Assembly: GCF_047675955.1 (NCBI RefSeq)
Contig: NC_132915.1
Coordinates: forward strand, 14,193,766-14,257,765
Reading direction: 5' to 3'
Source of the DNA: Chlorocebus sabaeus
Taxonomy: Eukaryota > Chordata > Mammalia > Primates > Cercopithecidae
DNA length: 64,000 nucleotides
In this document: positions 23,014 through 34,060 of the stretch, one piece after another
Position numbering within the stretch: position 1 is the first letter of the stretch
How the letters are laid out: each line of letters starts with the position of its first letter
Program-made: the position numbers and the translations under genes
Notes under the pieces: model-generated
What the model saw: the letters and a program-made list of their open reading frames with translations, nothing else
Told to the model about the DNA's origin: nothing
Databases searched by the model: none

Positions 23014-23044
<31 letters not shown>
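23014..23044. repeat. Poly(T) run of 31 bases
   Basis: Uninterrupted T31, followed by aaatacatttaaatac. No Alu or L1 body is attached, so it is an isolated homopolymer. Confidence 0.95.
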
Positions 23045-23048
<4 letters not shown>

Positions 23049-24248
23049 ACATTTAAATACAGGGCACACCACTCATGTCAGTGGGAGGTGAGTGGGGCGC
23101 ATCTCCCAGAGCAGGAATCAGCCTCTAGGCTGTGCAAACCATGAAGGAATGAAAGGACTTTCCCTGTTTTATTTTTATTTAATTTTTGTTAGTGGGAGTG
23201 TGTGACATGTTGGGGGCAGTTGCAATTAATTTGTAACCTGACAGCTGGACAAAAGTCAAGGTAGGAATGTGATGCCCCATGATCTCCCAGGAAAGTAGGC
23301 TCCCACTGAATTTTCTGGAGGATCTTGAATTTCATTCTGACCAAGCAGCACTACTAAACTTAATAATAAAAGGATTAGCAGGATAGGCAGTGTTTCTACT
23401 GCCATGAGGGTTGCACAGAAGCATCTGGCATGTACTAATAGTCTTGTGATCCAGAGAGTGTGGTCTGTGCACTTTGCTTGAAGTCCTAAAGTAGGTGTAC
23501 AGGTCCTTGAACCCATAATGAATGTGTAGATGATGGAGGTGCCATCAGGGAGAGAGGCTGTTGAGGTCTCCTCTGTCTCTTAGCCCTCTTCTGCCCTGTC
23601 CCACTTGGTGTTGACATTTTTCCCCTCCCTCAGGATGAAGTCTTCCTCAGAATAATAAATATTCCCCAAAGGACATGTATTTGTTGTCTCATGTTTTGAG
23701 AAACAATGAATTGTAGCCAGTCTAACAACAGTTTGAAAAACTCTAGTGCTTATGACCCAACTAGTGCCAAAGAGGTTAAAATGTTATGTTTCAAAATGTT
23801 GGCTTGGGTACTGATTTTTCAAAAAATTAGATGTTTATTTTTGTGATTCATCTTTCTCTGCCCTTTCTGCCCCCAAATGAGGATTATTATTTAACCAATT
23901 AAAATGAATTAAAATATTTTATTTGGATAACTTTGGACCTCATACTTTCCTAGAGTACTCCAGACCAGGAATTGAAATTGCCCTTCCAGGTATCAGGTTA
24001 CAAAGACTTCCCATTTGCTTAGAGTGAGAACAAAAGGATTAAAAAACAATGTGAAACAAAGCCATTTGGAATCACTGGCACTTGTTCTGGGTGAATCCAT
24101 CTGTGTTTGCTTCCTTCCTTCCTCCTATAGAACTACACAGTTAAAGGATTATATATACTATCCACAGAACGTCACCCTCTCTCCATAGCCCACATCTGCC
24201 TATCTGAGTTAGGAGCTCTCATCCCTGGTGCCTGCCTGGCTCTAGAGC

Positions 24249-24465
24249 AGGGGTGTCCAATTTTCTGGCTTCTCTGGGCCACATTGGAAGAGGAAGAATT
24301 GTCTTGGGCCACACATAAAATACACTACCACTACCGATAGCTGATGAGCTTAAAAAAAAAAAATCACAAATAGTCTCATAATGTTTTAAGAAAATTTATG
24401 AATTTGTGCTGGGCTGCATCCAAAGCTGTTCTGGGCCACGGGTTGGATGAGCTTGAGCTAGAGGC
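24249..24465. mobile_element. Non-autonomous DNA-transposon remnant
   Basis: Begins caggggtgtccaattttctg, contains gggccacacataaaatacac and ends near gggttggatgagcttg, a common human MER/Tigger-like unit. I do not assign the exact family. Confidence 0.6.
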
Positions 24466-24739
24466 TCTGTAGGAGGAGCAGGAGCTCTTGGACCTGTGTT
24501 AGTTGTTCACTCCTCTTCACTCCAGGAGTGCTGCCTATGGAGCCCCAAAATAAGTGGGGGAAACTCAAGCCACACATCCTTGGGAGTTCATTAGTCTGTG
24601 TTCTCTAGTAGGTGAGCATTCCAGATTGAAAGAAAAAAGAGTCACTCAAGCAGTTTTCTCTAGTAAGGTGCTGGAGGGTGGCTGCATGTGGTAGATGCAA
24701 GGGATGATAGAAACCTTCAGGCCTATTGCTTGAGACCAT

Positions 24740-24975
24740 GTGAATAGCTCTAGGTGCCATTTCTTGAGCATCTCTCATGTGCCAGCCTTTTCCACTCATT
24801 TATGTCTGCTCTCTACCACCAACCTTTGAGTAGGTATTATTCCCTTCTTTTGGATAAGAAAACTGAGCAGCTAATAACTTAAGTGACTTGTTCAAGGCCA
24901 TATCTCTAAAAAGAGAATGAGCAGCTGGATTTCAAATGCAGAATTGTCTGGATCCGAAGCTTATGTATGTCTTTG
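24740..24975 (-). mobile_element. MIR element, antisense
   Basis: Plus-strand order is tcatgtgccagcc, ggtattattcccttcttttgg, aaactgagcagc, gacttgttcaaggcca: the reverse complement of MIR with its core. Confidence 0.75.
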
Positions 24976-25973
24976 ACATATTACCCCATAGTTAAAATAG
25001 CTGAAGTTTCAGTGAAATTTCCAGACATGGATAGAGGTAAATCCAAGGTAGGGGGGTTTAAACCAGTGACTGGAGGCCAGTTGGGATTCATGATCTGAAT
25101 GGACAAAGCGACCCTCTTTGCTAGTTTGCAAACTTAATGTGTCCTGAGTCTGTCAGGCAGGCTGGCATCCCAGAGCTGATTGGAATTCCACATCCAAACG
25201 TCATTGGGGGCCATTTCCACCCCCCGGAAACATGGTATTTGCCTTTAAAGAAACTATATGCATAAATGCTTTGTTAGGTTCGATGCACAGTGTCCTTATA
25301 TATCAGACCGTAGTAGCCCCAAATTATGCCTATGCATCAAAAGACGAACCAAGCCAGAAACTAAGGGAGAATTACCTATTTGTGCTCTGATTACAGGGTG
25401 TGATGGTGAAAGCACATGTGTTTTGTTCCTCTTCAGTGTGCCTTCCACAAGGGGGAGAAGGCAGAGTATTCTCCACCCCCTAAGATCTTTGCATTTACCA
25501 CCATATAGAGGATAGGAAAGAGCTTTTGCAAAATAACAGCTTTTAAACATTCCTTTTCCAAATCGTATAGTTTTGGTGGTATTTGGGCAATGAAAACTTT
25601 CAAACATACAACCTAGTGGCCCAGTCTTAGCAGACTGGTGGTCATTTCCAATAAGAGATGTGGAAGTCATTGGCTCTGTCTCTTTTCGCAGGGTCTGGGA
25701 TGCTGTCCCATCATATCATTTGCTTGTGAATGTTCAGGTAGGATGGAAGATAGAGGAATTCCAAATAGACAGGGCATAAAGGGGAGTTTGGGATACCAGA
25801 TAGAGGCCTGGGGAAGGGAAAGAGTTGCTGAATGCTCCTTATTGGGCTTTTCCAATTGAGCTAACCTTTGAAGTCTGGATGTTGTAGGAGGATAAGTTTT
25901 GGCTCTAACTCTTCATTCAACCTTGCTACTTCAATTAGAGTGGAGTCCTAGCCATTTTCTATCCACCTTTTTC

Positions 25974-25993
25974 TTTTTTTTTTTTTTTTTTTT
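25974..25993. repeat. Poly(T) run of 20 bases beside an L1 5'-end fragment
   Basis: T20 directly precedes the left 15-bp repeat that flanks 26010-26040. Confidence 0.9.
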
Positions 25994-25994
25994 A

Positions 25995-26009
25995 GATACT
26001 GGCATTGTC
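25995..26009. repeat. 15-bp direct repeat, left copy
   Basis: gatactggcattgtc, identical to 26041-26055. Confidence 0.95.
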
Positions 26010-26040
26010 CCTATTCGGCCATCTTGCTCCGCCCCCGGCC
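26010..26040 (-). mobile_element. 31-bp fragment of an L1PA 5' end, antisense
   Basis: The reverse complement contains gggggcggagcaagatggcc followed by gaatagg, the first 27 or so bases of a young L1PA, including its YY1 site (caagatggc), with four extra bases (ggcc) in front. No other L1 sequence is attached. It is bounded by perfect 15-bp direct repeats. Confidence 0.88.
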
Positions 26041-26055
26041 GATACTGGCATTGTC
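26041..26055. repeat. 15-bp direct repeat, right copy
   Basis: gatactggcattgtc, identical to 25995-26009. Confidence 0.95.
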
Positions 26056-26229
26056 ATTCACAGCTCTTGCTAATGAACTTGCCATTTTTAATACTGACTT
26101 TTTGAGGTTATATAGACTTTTTACATAGACATTAAGGATGTTTACTGACTCATATATTAATACTTTGGCAAAGCCTGGTAAACGTGGCTGACATAGTTGG
26201 AATTGGCTGAAAATTTGTATTTGTATTTG

Positions 26230-26440
26230 ACTAGAAATCCTAGCATAGTGCTTTGCATGCAGTAGGAACACAATAAATACCGATGTAGATTGAATAATTT
26301 CCTTTCTAGACTGTTAAATTCACAAGAGTAGGAACATTTTGATGTTCACCGCGGAGTCCCTAATACTTAGAATAGTGCCTGCTATTCTATATAGTATAAT
26401 ATGTGCACATTAAACACCAGTGGAATGGATGAGTGCTAAC
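26230..26440 (+). mobile_element. L2 3'-end remnants
   Basis: Two L2-like tails: one ending at about 26290 (ggaacacaataaatac), and a second with ctagactgttaaattcac, gttcaccgcggagtcccta and agaatagtgcctg (26300-26440). Confidence 0.6.
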
Positions 26441-26499
26441 CTTCTCAATATTTAATCTAGCTCATTACCTGTCAACATGAAGGTAGCATGCCAGCGTTG

Positions 26500-26905
26500 G
26501 ATCGGGAATCAGATGTGTGGTTTAGTTATGTTACCAACCAGCTGTGTGATCTTGAGTGAGTCATTTGACATTTGGAGGTCAATTTTCTTTTCTTTTGTAA
26601 AACAAAAGAATTTGGATAGATGGATGCTGCAGTTTAAAAAGTCTGTGGTTTTATTATTGACTAGATAAATTACATTTGAACGAAGCATTGCTATTGATAA
26701 AGTGGTAGTGTTCATATTATCTCATATGAATTTCAAAACTATCAATTATCTCCATTCTATGGATGTTATTGTGTTACTGAGTATTATCTCAATATTGTAT
26801 TACTAGATATGGAAAATGAGATTCAGAGAGGTTAGCAGTTTGGGTAACCAAGCAATTAAGTTGGTCAGGACCCAGGTCATTTGACTCAAAATCCAGAGCT
26901 CTTTC
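26500..26905. mobile_element. Decayed MIR-like pieces
   Basis: 26500-26600 resembles MIR in sense (agctgtgtgatcttgagtga). 26810-26905 resembles MIR in antisense (atggaaaatgagattcagag, ggtcatttgactcaaa). Confidence 0.45.
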
Positions 26906-26939
26906 ATCTTTGGAGCACTGCCTCTTGGGACTGGATGAT

Positions 26940-27330
26940 TAGGCTGCTTTTGGCTGCAAGTAAAAGAGTAGCCAAGTTAAAGTGGCCTAAATAATAAGGA
27001 CACTTATTATCTTAGCTGGCAAAAAGTCCAGAGGGAGGACAACTTCAGGGCTGTTCCAAAGCTCTGCCTGGACTTAGTTGCTGCCTCCCATCTTTTCACT
27101 CTGGCATCTTCAGTGCATTAACTGTGTCTCTATAGTCTCCATGATTATGAGTTGGCTGCAGTAATTTTAGATGTCAGTCAGTCACTGCCATATCCACTGT
27201 CCAAGAAGAGGTGTTTCCTCATGCATTTCCTTTTTATCACAGAGGAACACTTTCCCAGAGTCACCATCAGTCTTCCCATCAGATTCTATTGGCCTGGATT
27301 GGATCATATGCCCATGCCCTAGCTGCAAAA
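26940..27330. mobile_element. Ancient interspersed repeat, family not assigned
   Basis: Begins ttaggctgcttttggctgca and includes aaagtggcctaaataataag and ggattggatcatatgccca. The same family appears at 28740-29110. Confidence 0.45.
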
Positions 27331-27410
27331 GTGTCTAGGAATATATGAATCTGGCATCTTTCCTCTCTATAATGGGAAGTGGCTTTGCCATTATGGAAGG
27401 AATGGAATTA

Positions 27411-27444
27411 TGTGTGTGTGTGTGTGCATGCACATGTGTGTGCT
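27411..27444. repeat. (TG)n microsatellite, interrupted
   Basis: tgtgtgtgtgtgtgtgcatg continuing to tgtgtgtg. Confidence 0.9.
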
Positions 27445-27751
27445 GGGGAGGAACAGCTGTCGGCTAATCAAGCAGGAGTGTCTTTCAGAATACGTCAAAT
27501 TGGGTTGCAATTACTGTTACAATAAACCTCTCATGAGAGTTTAGTAAGATGTTATCTCAGCCCTGGCTTTTTTTAGGCAATCTTTGTATCATCAAATTCC
27601 AGAACAAGAAAAATTATGAGAGAGTCTTTTGTAGTGTGTTGTTAAATATCATTTCTGCTCTTGTGGAACTGGTGGGTTCTGGGCAGCTGAAAGGCATCTT
27701 GTTCAGAGCAGGCACAGCTCTCTTCAGCAGACAAACTTTATGCTTGTTCAA

Positions 27752-28018
27752 GTGGCATGGTGGCAAAGTGGTCGAGAGCATATGTTCTGGAGTACTGCTT
27801 GCTTGGGTTTGAACCCTGGCTCTGCCACTGACTAGCCAGGTGACTTTGGGGAAGTCATTTTTCCTCACTGGGCCTCAGTTTCCTCATCTATAAAGTGGAA
27901 ATAATAATAACATAACCCTCATGGACTTTTTGTAAGGATTAAATAAGCATTATATGTCAAGTGCTTAGCTTAGTACCTGGCACATAGTGAGAGCTGAAAA
28001 AATAGTGACTGTTATCTT
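27752..28018 (+). mobile_element. MIR element, nearly full length
   Basis: All MIR blocks are in order: tRNA-like head (gggtttgaaccctggctctg), core (gtgactttggggaagtca, cctcagtttcctcatctata) and the tail with aataataataacata, aggattaaataag and tacctggcacatag. Confidence 0.92.
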
Positions 28019-28059
28019 AGTGCTTTGTGAAACTATATTAGAGGTAATCCTAAGTGGTG

Positions 28060-28250
28060 GGAAGGCTTTGACTTAGAATCAAATGACTTTAAGCCTAAAC
28101 TTCATCCCTTTCTGATGGTGCAGGACCTTAAGCAAGTCACTGGGCCTCCTGTTCTTCATCTGAAAAATGAGAGTAATAATTCCTCAATTGCCAATCTCCA
28201 CTGGGTTGTTGAGATGGTTTATGTAAAAGCATGTTGTAAATGTTAAAATA
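28060..28250 (+). mobile_element. MIR element, diverged
   Basis: gaccttaagcaagtcactgg, cttcatctgaaaaatgagag and gggttgttgagatgg follow MIR order. Confidence 0.7.
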
Positions 28251-28739
28251 TCACCCAAATACAGAGTACTATTCTAATCAATTTAGTTGAAAAAAAGGAT
28301 AGCTTCTTATCTGTTGAAATGGGAATGACATTATCATGTGCAAACCTATATCTGTGCTAAATATCAGGCCCCATGATGATCCTGCTGGTGAAATCCAAGC
28401 TAGGTCCAGCTGGCAGCCACAATTTTCTGCTAGTAAGGACAATTCAACACTTTTCTCTACCAAGCTCTTCTGGAATGCCATTCAGAGTCTACTGAAAATC
28501 AGACACAAAAGGAATAGAGGAGAGAGGCAGTTTGTTAAATACTGTGGCACAGCTCTGACGTTTTTAGATCTAGATTATATGGGCCAGTTCTTTATATTAA
28601 GTATAACCTAAAAAAAAAATGTAATGTTATTCCAATGGTCTGCTAAGATCTTATCTCTTGATATTTTCAAAGCAAAGGCAAAGTGTATTGACTTCAGGGA
28701 GAATACAATACTATTAGCTGCACATTGTTTGAACAGTGT

Positions 28740-29110
28740 ATCCGCTAGAATTCTTTCAACTACATGCAACAAATTCTAATTCAAACTGGCTTTAACATTA
28801 AGGATGCTTACTGACTTATATATTCAGAAGTCTTGAATTATGTATTTAATTCAAGGACTGTGGCTCTGTTTCTCTGGGGTTCCTTTGCCTCTTCTTGCCA
28901 TTTGTGATGGCTCCATCCTCAGGCTGGTAGTGAAATGGTTACAGCAGTGCCAGTTCTCACATTTTCATAGGATACCCTCCAGAGGAAGAGAGAAGCTGCT
29001 TTCAATTCAGCATCCCAAGCAGAAGTATGCAGTCATCCTGATTGGACCTCCTAGGTCACATGCTAACCCCAGAAGCAGTAACTATGACCAGGGCAACAGA
29101 ATGTACTGAT
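28740..29110. mobile_element. Ancient interspersed repeat, second copy of the 26940 family
   Basis: Contains aaactggctttaacatta, ggcttactgac-like sequence and a terminal cctaggtcacatgc block equivalent to that at 27300. Confidence 0.45.
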
Positions 29111-29394
29111 TAGCTTAAGGTGCAGAACTCGACCCTGGGACTCAGGGTGGAATCAACTTCCCCTGTGGTGATGTTCTGCCTGGGGAAGAGCAAATACCTA
29201 AAATCAGATGGGAGGAAGGGGGAAATGGCTCCTAAAAAGATAATCCACAATACCTACTCTAGATGCTTTGTCTAGGGTAGGTGGTTCTCAAAGTATGGTC
29301 TGGGGAACCCTGGAAGTCCCTGTGGTCCTTTCATGGTGGCCATGCTGTTAAAAAAAGTATTTTCAAAATAATACTAAGATGTTGTTTGCCTTTT

Positions 29395-30855
29395 TGGATA
29401 ACAGTTTTATTGAGATATAGTTCACATTCCTTGTAGTATACCCACTTAAGGTATACAATTTTTGATATATTCAGATAGTTGTACAGTCATCACCACAATC
29501 AATTTTAGAATATTTTCATCATCCCCAAAATGAACCTTTGCCCTTTAGCAGTCATACCTCCATTTCCCTCCAGACCTCCCAGTCCTAGGCAACGACTAAT
29601 CTGCTTCCTGTCTGTATATATTTGTCTATTCTGGACATTTGATAAAAATGGAATCATAAAATATGTGAACTTTTGTGTCTGGCTTCTTTCACTTAGCACA
29701 GTGTTTTCAAGGTTTATCCACATTGTAGCATGGGTCAGTATTTCCTTCCTTTTTCTTGTTGAATAGTCGTCCATTGCATAGATATATCACATTTTGTTGA
29801 TCCATTCATTAGTTGATGAACATTTGGGTTGATGAACATTTTGGCTACTATGAATAATGTTGCCGTGAACATTCCGGAAAAAGTTGCTCTCTAGACACAT
29901 TTCTTTTCTCTTGGGTGTATACCTAAAAGTGAAATTACTAGTCATATGGTAACTCTGTGTTTAATCTTTTGAATAACTGTCAAACAGTTTTTCAAAGTGG
30001 CTGCACCGTTTTACATTCCCACCAGTAGTGTAGGAGGGTTTCAATTTCTTCACATCCTCTCCAACACTTGTTATTTATCTATCTATTTGATTATAACCAT
30101 TCTAAGTGGGTGTGGAGTGGTATCTCATTGTGGTTATGATTTGCATTTCTAAGGCTAAAGTTGAACATCTTTTCATGTGTCTATTAGCCATTTGTACATC
30201 TTCTTCAGACAACTGCCCATTTAGACCTTTTGCCTATTTTAAAATGGGTTTTCTTTTATTTTTAAGTTGTAAGAGTTCTTCATATATTTGGACACAAACC
30301 CTTTATACAATAAGTGATTTGCAATTTTTTTCCCCATTCTGTGGGATATCTTTTACTTTCTTGATGGAGTCAAAAAAGCTTTTAATTTTGATAAAGTCCA
30401 ATTTATATATAATTTTTGTTGCTTGTATTTGTGATGCCATAGCTAAGAACTGTTGCCCAATTCAAGGTAATAAGGACTTATGCCTATGTTTTCATTAAGC
30501 AGTTTTATAGTTTTAGCTCTTATATTTAGGACTTTGATCCATTTTTAAAATTGATACATAGTTCGCATACCATAAAATTAATCATTTTAAAGTGTACAAT
30601 TCAGTTGATTTTCATATATTCGTAAGACTTTGCAACTGCAATCACTCCCTAATTCCAGAACATTTTCATCAACCCAGAATAAATTGTACCTATTAACAGT
30701 CACTCCCCATCTTTGATCCATTTTGAGTCAATTTTTGTGTATGGTGTGAGGTAGGGGTCCAACTTTATTCTTTTGCGTGTGGATATCCAGTTGTCCCAGC
30801 ACCATTTGTTGAAAAAAATAACTCTTCCCCATTGAATTATCTTGTCACTCTGTTG
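29395..30855 (-). mobile_element. Old L1 (L1M-type) 3' part, antisense, with target-site duplication
   Basis: Reverse-complement L1M 3'UTR (tttattgagatatagttcac) runs into the ORF2 C-terminus. The flanks agatgttgtttgcctttt (29377-29394) and agatgttgtttacctttt (30856-30873) are 18-bp duplications with one mismatch, ending in TTTT as expected for a minus-strand insertion. Confidence 0.9.
30546..30710 (-). mobile_element. 165-bp 5'-truncated L1 inserted into the older L1
   Basis: A second L1 3' end in antisense (taccataaaatt, aaagtgtacaattcagttga) interrupts the 29395-30855 L1. Perfect 14-bp direct repeats (ctttgatccatttt) flank it at 30532-30545 and 30711-30724. Confidence 0.88.
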
Positions 30856-31232
30856 AGATGTTGTTTACCTTTTCCACTTTCAGTCTTTCAGAAGTGTACA
30901 GTGGAATTTTCTAGAGGCTACAAGATGTGTGATATTACAACACATTGAATGAAGAAGCATATGTGAGAATACACCTCTTTGTTGAGTCAGTCATTAATGA
31001 TATTTGCAAAAATGTAAAACAATGCTGCTTTTATCACTACTTTATTTTGTAAAATATAGCTATTTTTAAACAAAAATATGTTATTTACATTAATGTACAG
31101 TGGGTTTATTGTCATTTTTAAGTGAATCAATATTGAATATTTTAGATAATTCTATAGATATATAATATAAACAAAGGTTTTACAGATACTCAGCAGAGTA
31201 AAGGAGTTTTGAGGCCAACATACTGAAGAATT

Positions 31233-31523
31233 GCTGGGTGTAATGGCTGGTGCCTGTAATCCCAGCACTTTGGGAGGCTGAGGTGAGCAGATCGCATGAA
31301 CTCAGGAGCTTGAGACCAGCCTGGGCAACATGGTGAAACCCTGGGTTTACAAAAAATACAAAAATTAGCTGGGATTGGTGCATGCCTGTAGTCCCAGCTA
31401 CTTGGGAGGCTGAGGTGGGAGGATTGCATAAACTAGGGAGGTGGAGGCTGCAGTGAGCCATGACTGTGCCACTGCACCCCAGCCTGGGTGACAGTGAGAC
31501 CCTGTCTCAAAAAAAAAAAAAAA
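31233..31523 (+). mobile_element. Alu, sense
   Basis: gctgggtgtaatggctggtg through tgagaccctgtctc plus A15. It is the only intron 1 Alu in the same orientation as FRMD3. The possible target-site duplication, aattgct, is short. Confidence 0.95.
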
Positions 31524-31736
31524 TTGCTGGTTTAGGTGACTGTCCATTTATTGAACTTCCAGAAAAATTAAAAAAAGCCAAAATTAAGTAAAACAAAGTA
31601 GAACTTATATGCATCTTCTATGCCTCCAAGAACATAAATTACAAGTACCCCAAGTGATGTCAGTTAAATAAAAAACACTGCGTGTTCACAGAAAATATGT
31701 ACATTATATTTGGAATTCTTAGTAGTAACTATGCAC

Positions 31737-31762
31737 GTGTGTGTGTGTGTGTGTGTGTGTGT
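31737..31762. repeat. (GT)n microsatellite
   Basis: 13 consecutive GT units. Confidence 0.95.
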
Positions 31763-32529
31763 TTTGTCTGCATTTATATTCAAAATATTAACAGTAGAAG
31801 GACAAGGCCAAGCTCTACTGTAATAAGCATTCTCTAATTGCACTTGCTCTCTAACTGAATCCTAACTTTTTAAACTCTAATAATTGTATAAAGCTGTGTC
31901 TTGTTTTGAGACCCTTCTTTAGATCATGGAAAATATACAGCTAAACATGAAGTGTTTAAACTGTAAACCATTTGAATCAGGCCCATTAATCACTTGAATT
32001 ATTAAGTTGTTACTTCTTTTTCTGAGTAGGCATTTTGGGAAAACAGAAAAAGGTTGCAGGAATGGAAATATCAGAATTTATTCTATGAGAATCTGAGATT
32101 CACATGGCATAAGTGTTAGGCATTGGGAAGATAACATGGCCCTCTTTTAGTTCTCACCCTCTAATGGAGAATTTCAAGTTGCTCTTCCCATGAAGTAGCA
32201 GAGAGCCAGATGTGGAATCCAGAGATGGGAAAAATAATGGGACTAGGGTCAGGAGCCAGTTGGGCAGATTTTGCAGCTGAGGTTTGAACTTGACTCAGGC
32301 TCAGAAGAGTCAAGTTCAGCATTGAGCCCTGGGAGAAGTGTGTAAGTGCTTCTCAGTCGGATGTTCCTGTGGATTTTCTCTGTTCTTCAAATGCAGACTC
32401 GGATTCAGGAAGTCTTGGGAAGAGCCCTGAAATTTGACATTTTTAGCATGCTTCCAGGTGGTGCTTGTGTGGCTGGTCTGTGGACCACATCTGGAATAGT
32501 CAGACATTAGTGGAATTTACCTTTCTCCT

Positions 32530-32660
32530 AATAATATTGCTAAGCTCCTTGAGTGGAGGGATCTGTTCCTTTTGTTCCTCCCTCGATTGTGCCTCACTGG
32601 GCACATTTCTTTCAGTAGATGTTCAATGAGTGTGGGTGAGTGAATAAATAAAGAAATCCA
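32530..32660 (+). mobile_element. L2 3'-end remnant
   Basis: taagctccttgagtggaggg followed by gatgttcaatgagtg and gaataaataaa. Confidence 0.65.
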
Positions 32661-33269
32661 TCCTGGTGTGTCTATCACAGGTATAATGAAGTGTTGATTA
32701 GACACTGTTGCTGGGTATGGAATGATTCTGTTTGACTATTTGTTCCAAGCAAATCAAGAGATTATTGTTTCAAACAGAATTTCCCATGGCAAATCTGATG
32801 AAGTGTTGCATGTCCATGAGAGCACACGGGACTACGGTTAGTGACTGCCTTCTCGTCCCTCTGGGCCAGGCTTCCCAGTCTTGCTTTCCTGTATGTACAC
32901 TGGACTCCTGGTGGTATTTCTGAAAAGCTCTGGCAATATCTCGGCACAAACAAGTCATTGTGTATAAGCCAGCAGTGCCTAGAAGCCCCTGGAGGCATAG
33001 GGGCCCCAGCTGTTCCTACTTGCAGAAGTGACTCTGAGGGACAATGACCCTGGAGGGCCATACAAAATGCATTCCAGTTGTAAATTAAGCTCTGGAGCTG
33101 TTTGCTTTGTTGATTCTCCCTGAACGTGCAGGATGGAAAGGAGGGGCCCACTTTAGCAAAAAGAAAGAAAAAAAGAAGCTTATTCTAAAAAGGAAGAGCA
33201 TTTGTTTTGATCAAGAAGTTATGTTTTTCAAAAGTAAATTAAAGTTTGTTTGAAACAATGTCAATCTTA

Positions 33270-34060
33270 TTCGATAAACATTTGTTAAATATCTTCTATA
33301 TTCCTAGCCCAGAGCTGGAAGTAGAGATACAAAAGAAAATAAAATCAGCTATCAAGAGGCTCGCAGTCAGTCAGGGGGAAGACAGAAAGGATAGTGATGT
33401 GAGGATGAAATGACGGATGTAGAGACAGGTAAGTGCAGGTGGAAGACCAAGAGGATGCACCAAGATCAGGCTGGGGCATCAGTAAGTACTCTGGTATAGA
33501 TGAATCTTGATTAATAATTAAAGGACAAGTGGAAGTAAATTCTTTCAGAAGGAGAAAAAGGGCATTACAAGCAAAGTGATCTCTTGCTTGGTGTAAAACC
33601 CTAGGCATGAAACATGATGACTGAATCTGGGAGTTAAGGAAAGGAGAATCTGGGATGAGTTCCACATAGTTAGTTTCAACAACTGGGTAATGGAGATGCC
33701 ATTCCAGGAGAGACAGACCTGGTCACATAATTTATGTGGTCCTGTGCAAAATGAAAAATGCAGAACTTGTTAAAAAATTGTTAAGAATTTCAAAGTGGTG
33801 ATAGCAGACCATTAAGCGAAGTACAGGGTCCTTCTAGGCACGGGTCCCTGAGCAAATGTGCAAGTCACACACCTGTGAAGCTGACACTGAGGAGATAGAC
33901 TAGAGGAGAAGCAGGTTGGGGGAAGAGAGGATGAGTTCCATTTTGGGTATGTTGATTTTGAAGTGCCTGTAGGGCATCTGACTGGAGAATTCTCAGTAGA
34001 CAGTTGGATATAAGGAATGAAAGTTACCAGAGACACAGGTCTGACATTGAGGCAGAAGTA
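33270..34060 (-). mobile_element. L2 remnant, antisense, interrupted
   Basis: aaacatttgttaaatatctt at the left is an L2 3' end in reverse, and gttgattttgaagtgcctgt near 33950 is reverse-complement L2 ORF2. A separate unit at about 33723-33880 (ggtcctgtgcaaaatgaaaa) is inserted between them and was not classified. Confidence 0.65.

Larger units (their letters stand above)
29279..31235. mobile_element. DNA transposon remnant (hAT-like), split by an L1
   Basis: The left part (29279-29394, ggttctcaaagtatggtctg ...) and right part (30856-31235, ending gtaaaggagttttgaggcc) join into one known human MER-type transposon when the L1 at 29395-30855 is removed. An Alu lies against its right end. Confidence 0.7.

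Noticed and set aside
27752..28018. tRNA-like A and B box sequence
   Set aside because: It belongs to the tRNA-derived head of a MIR element. No cloverleaf can be formed.
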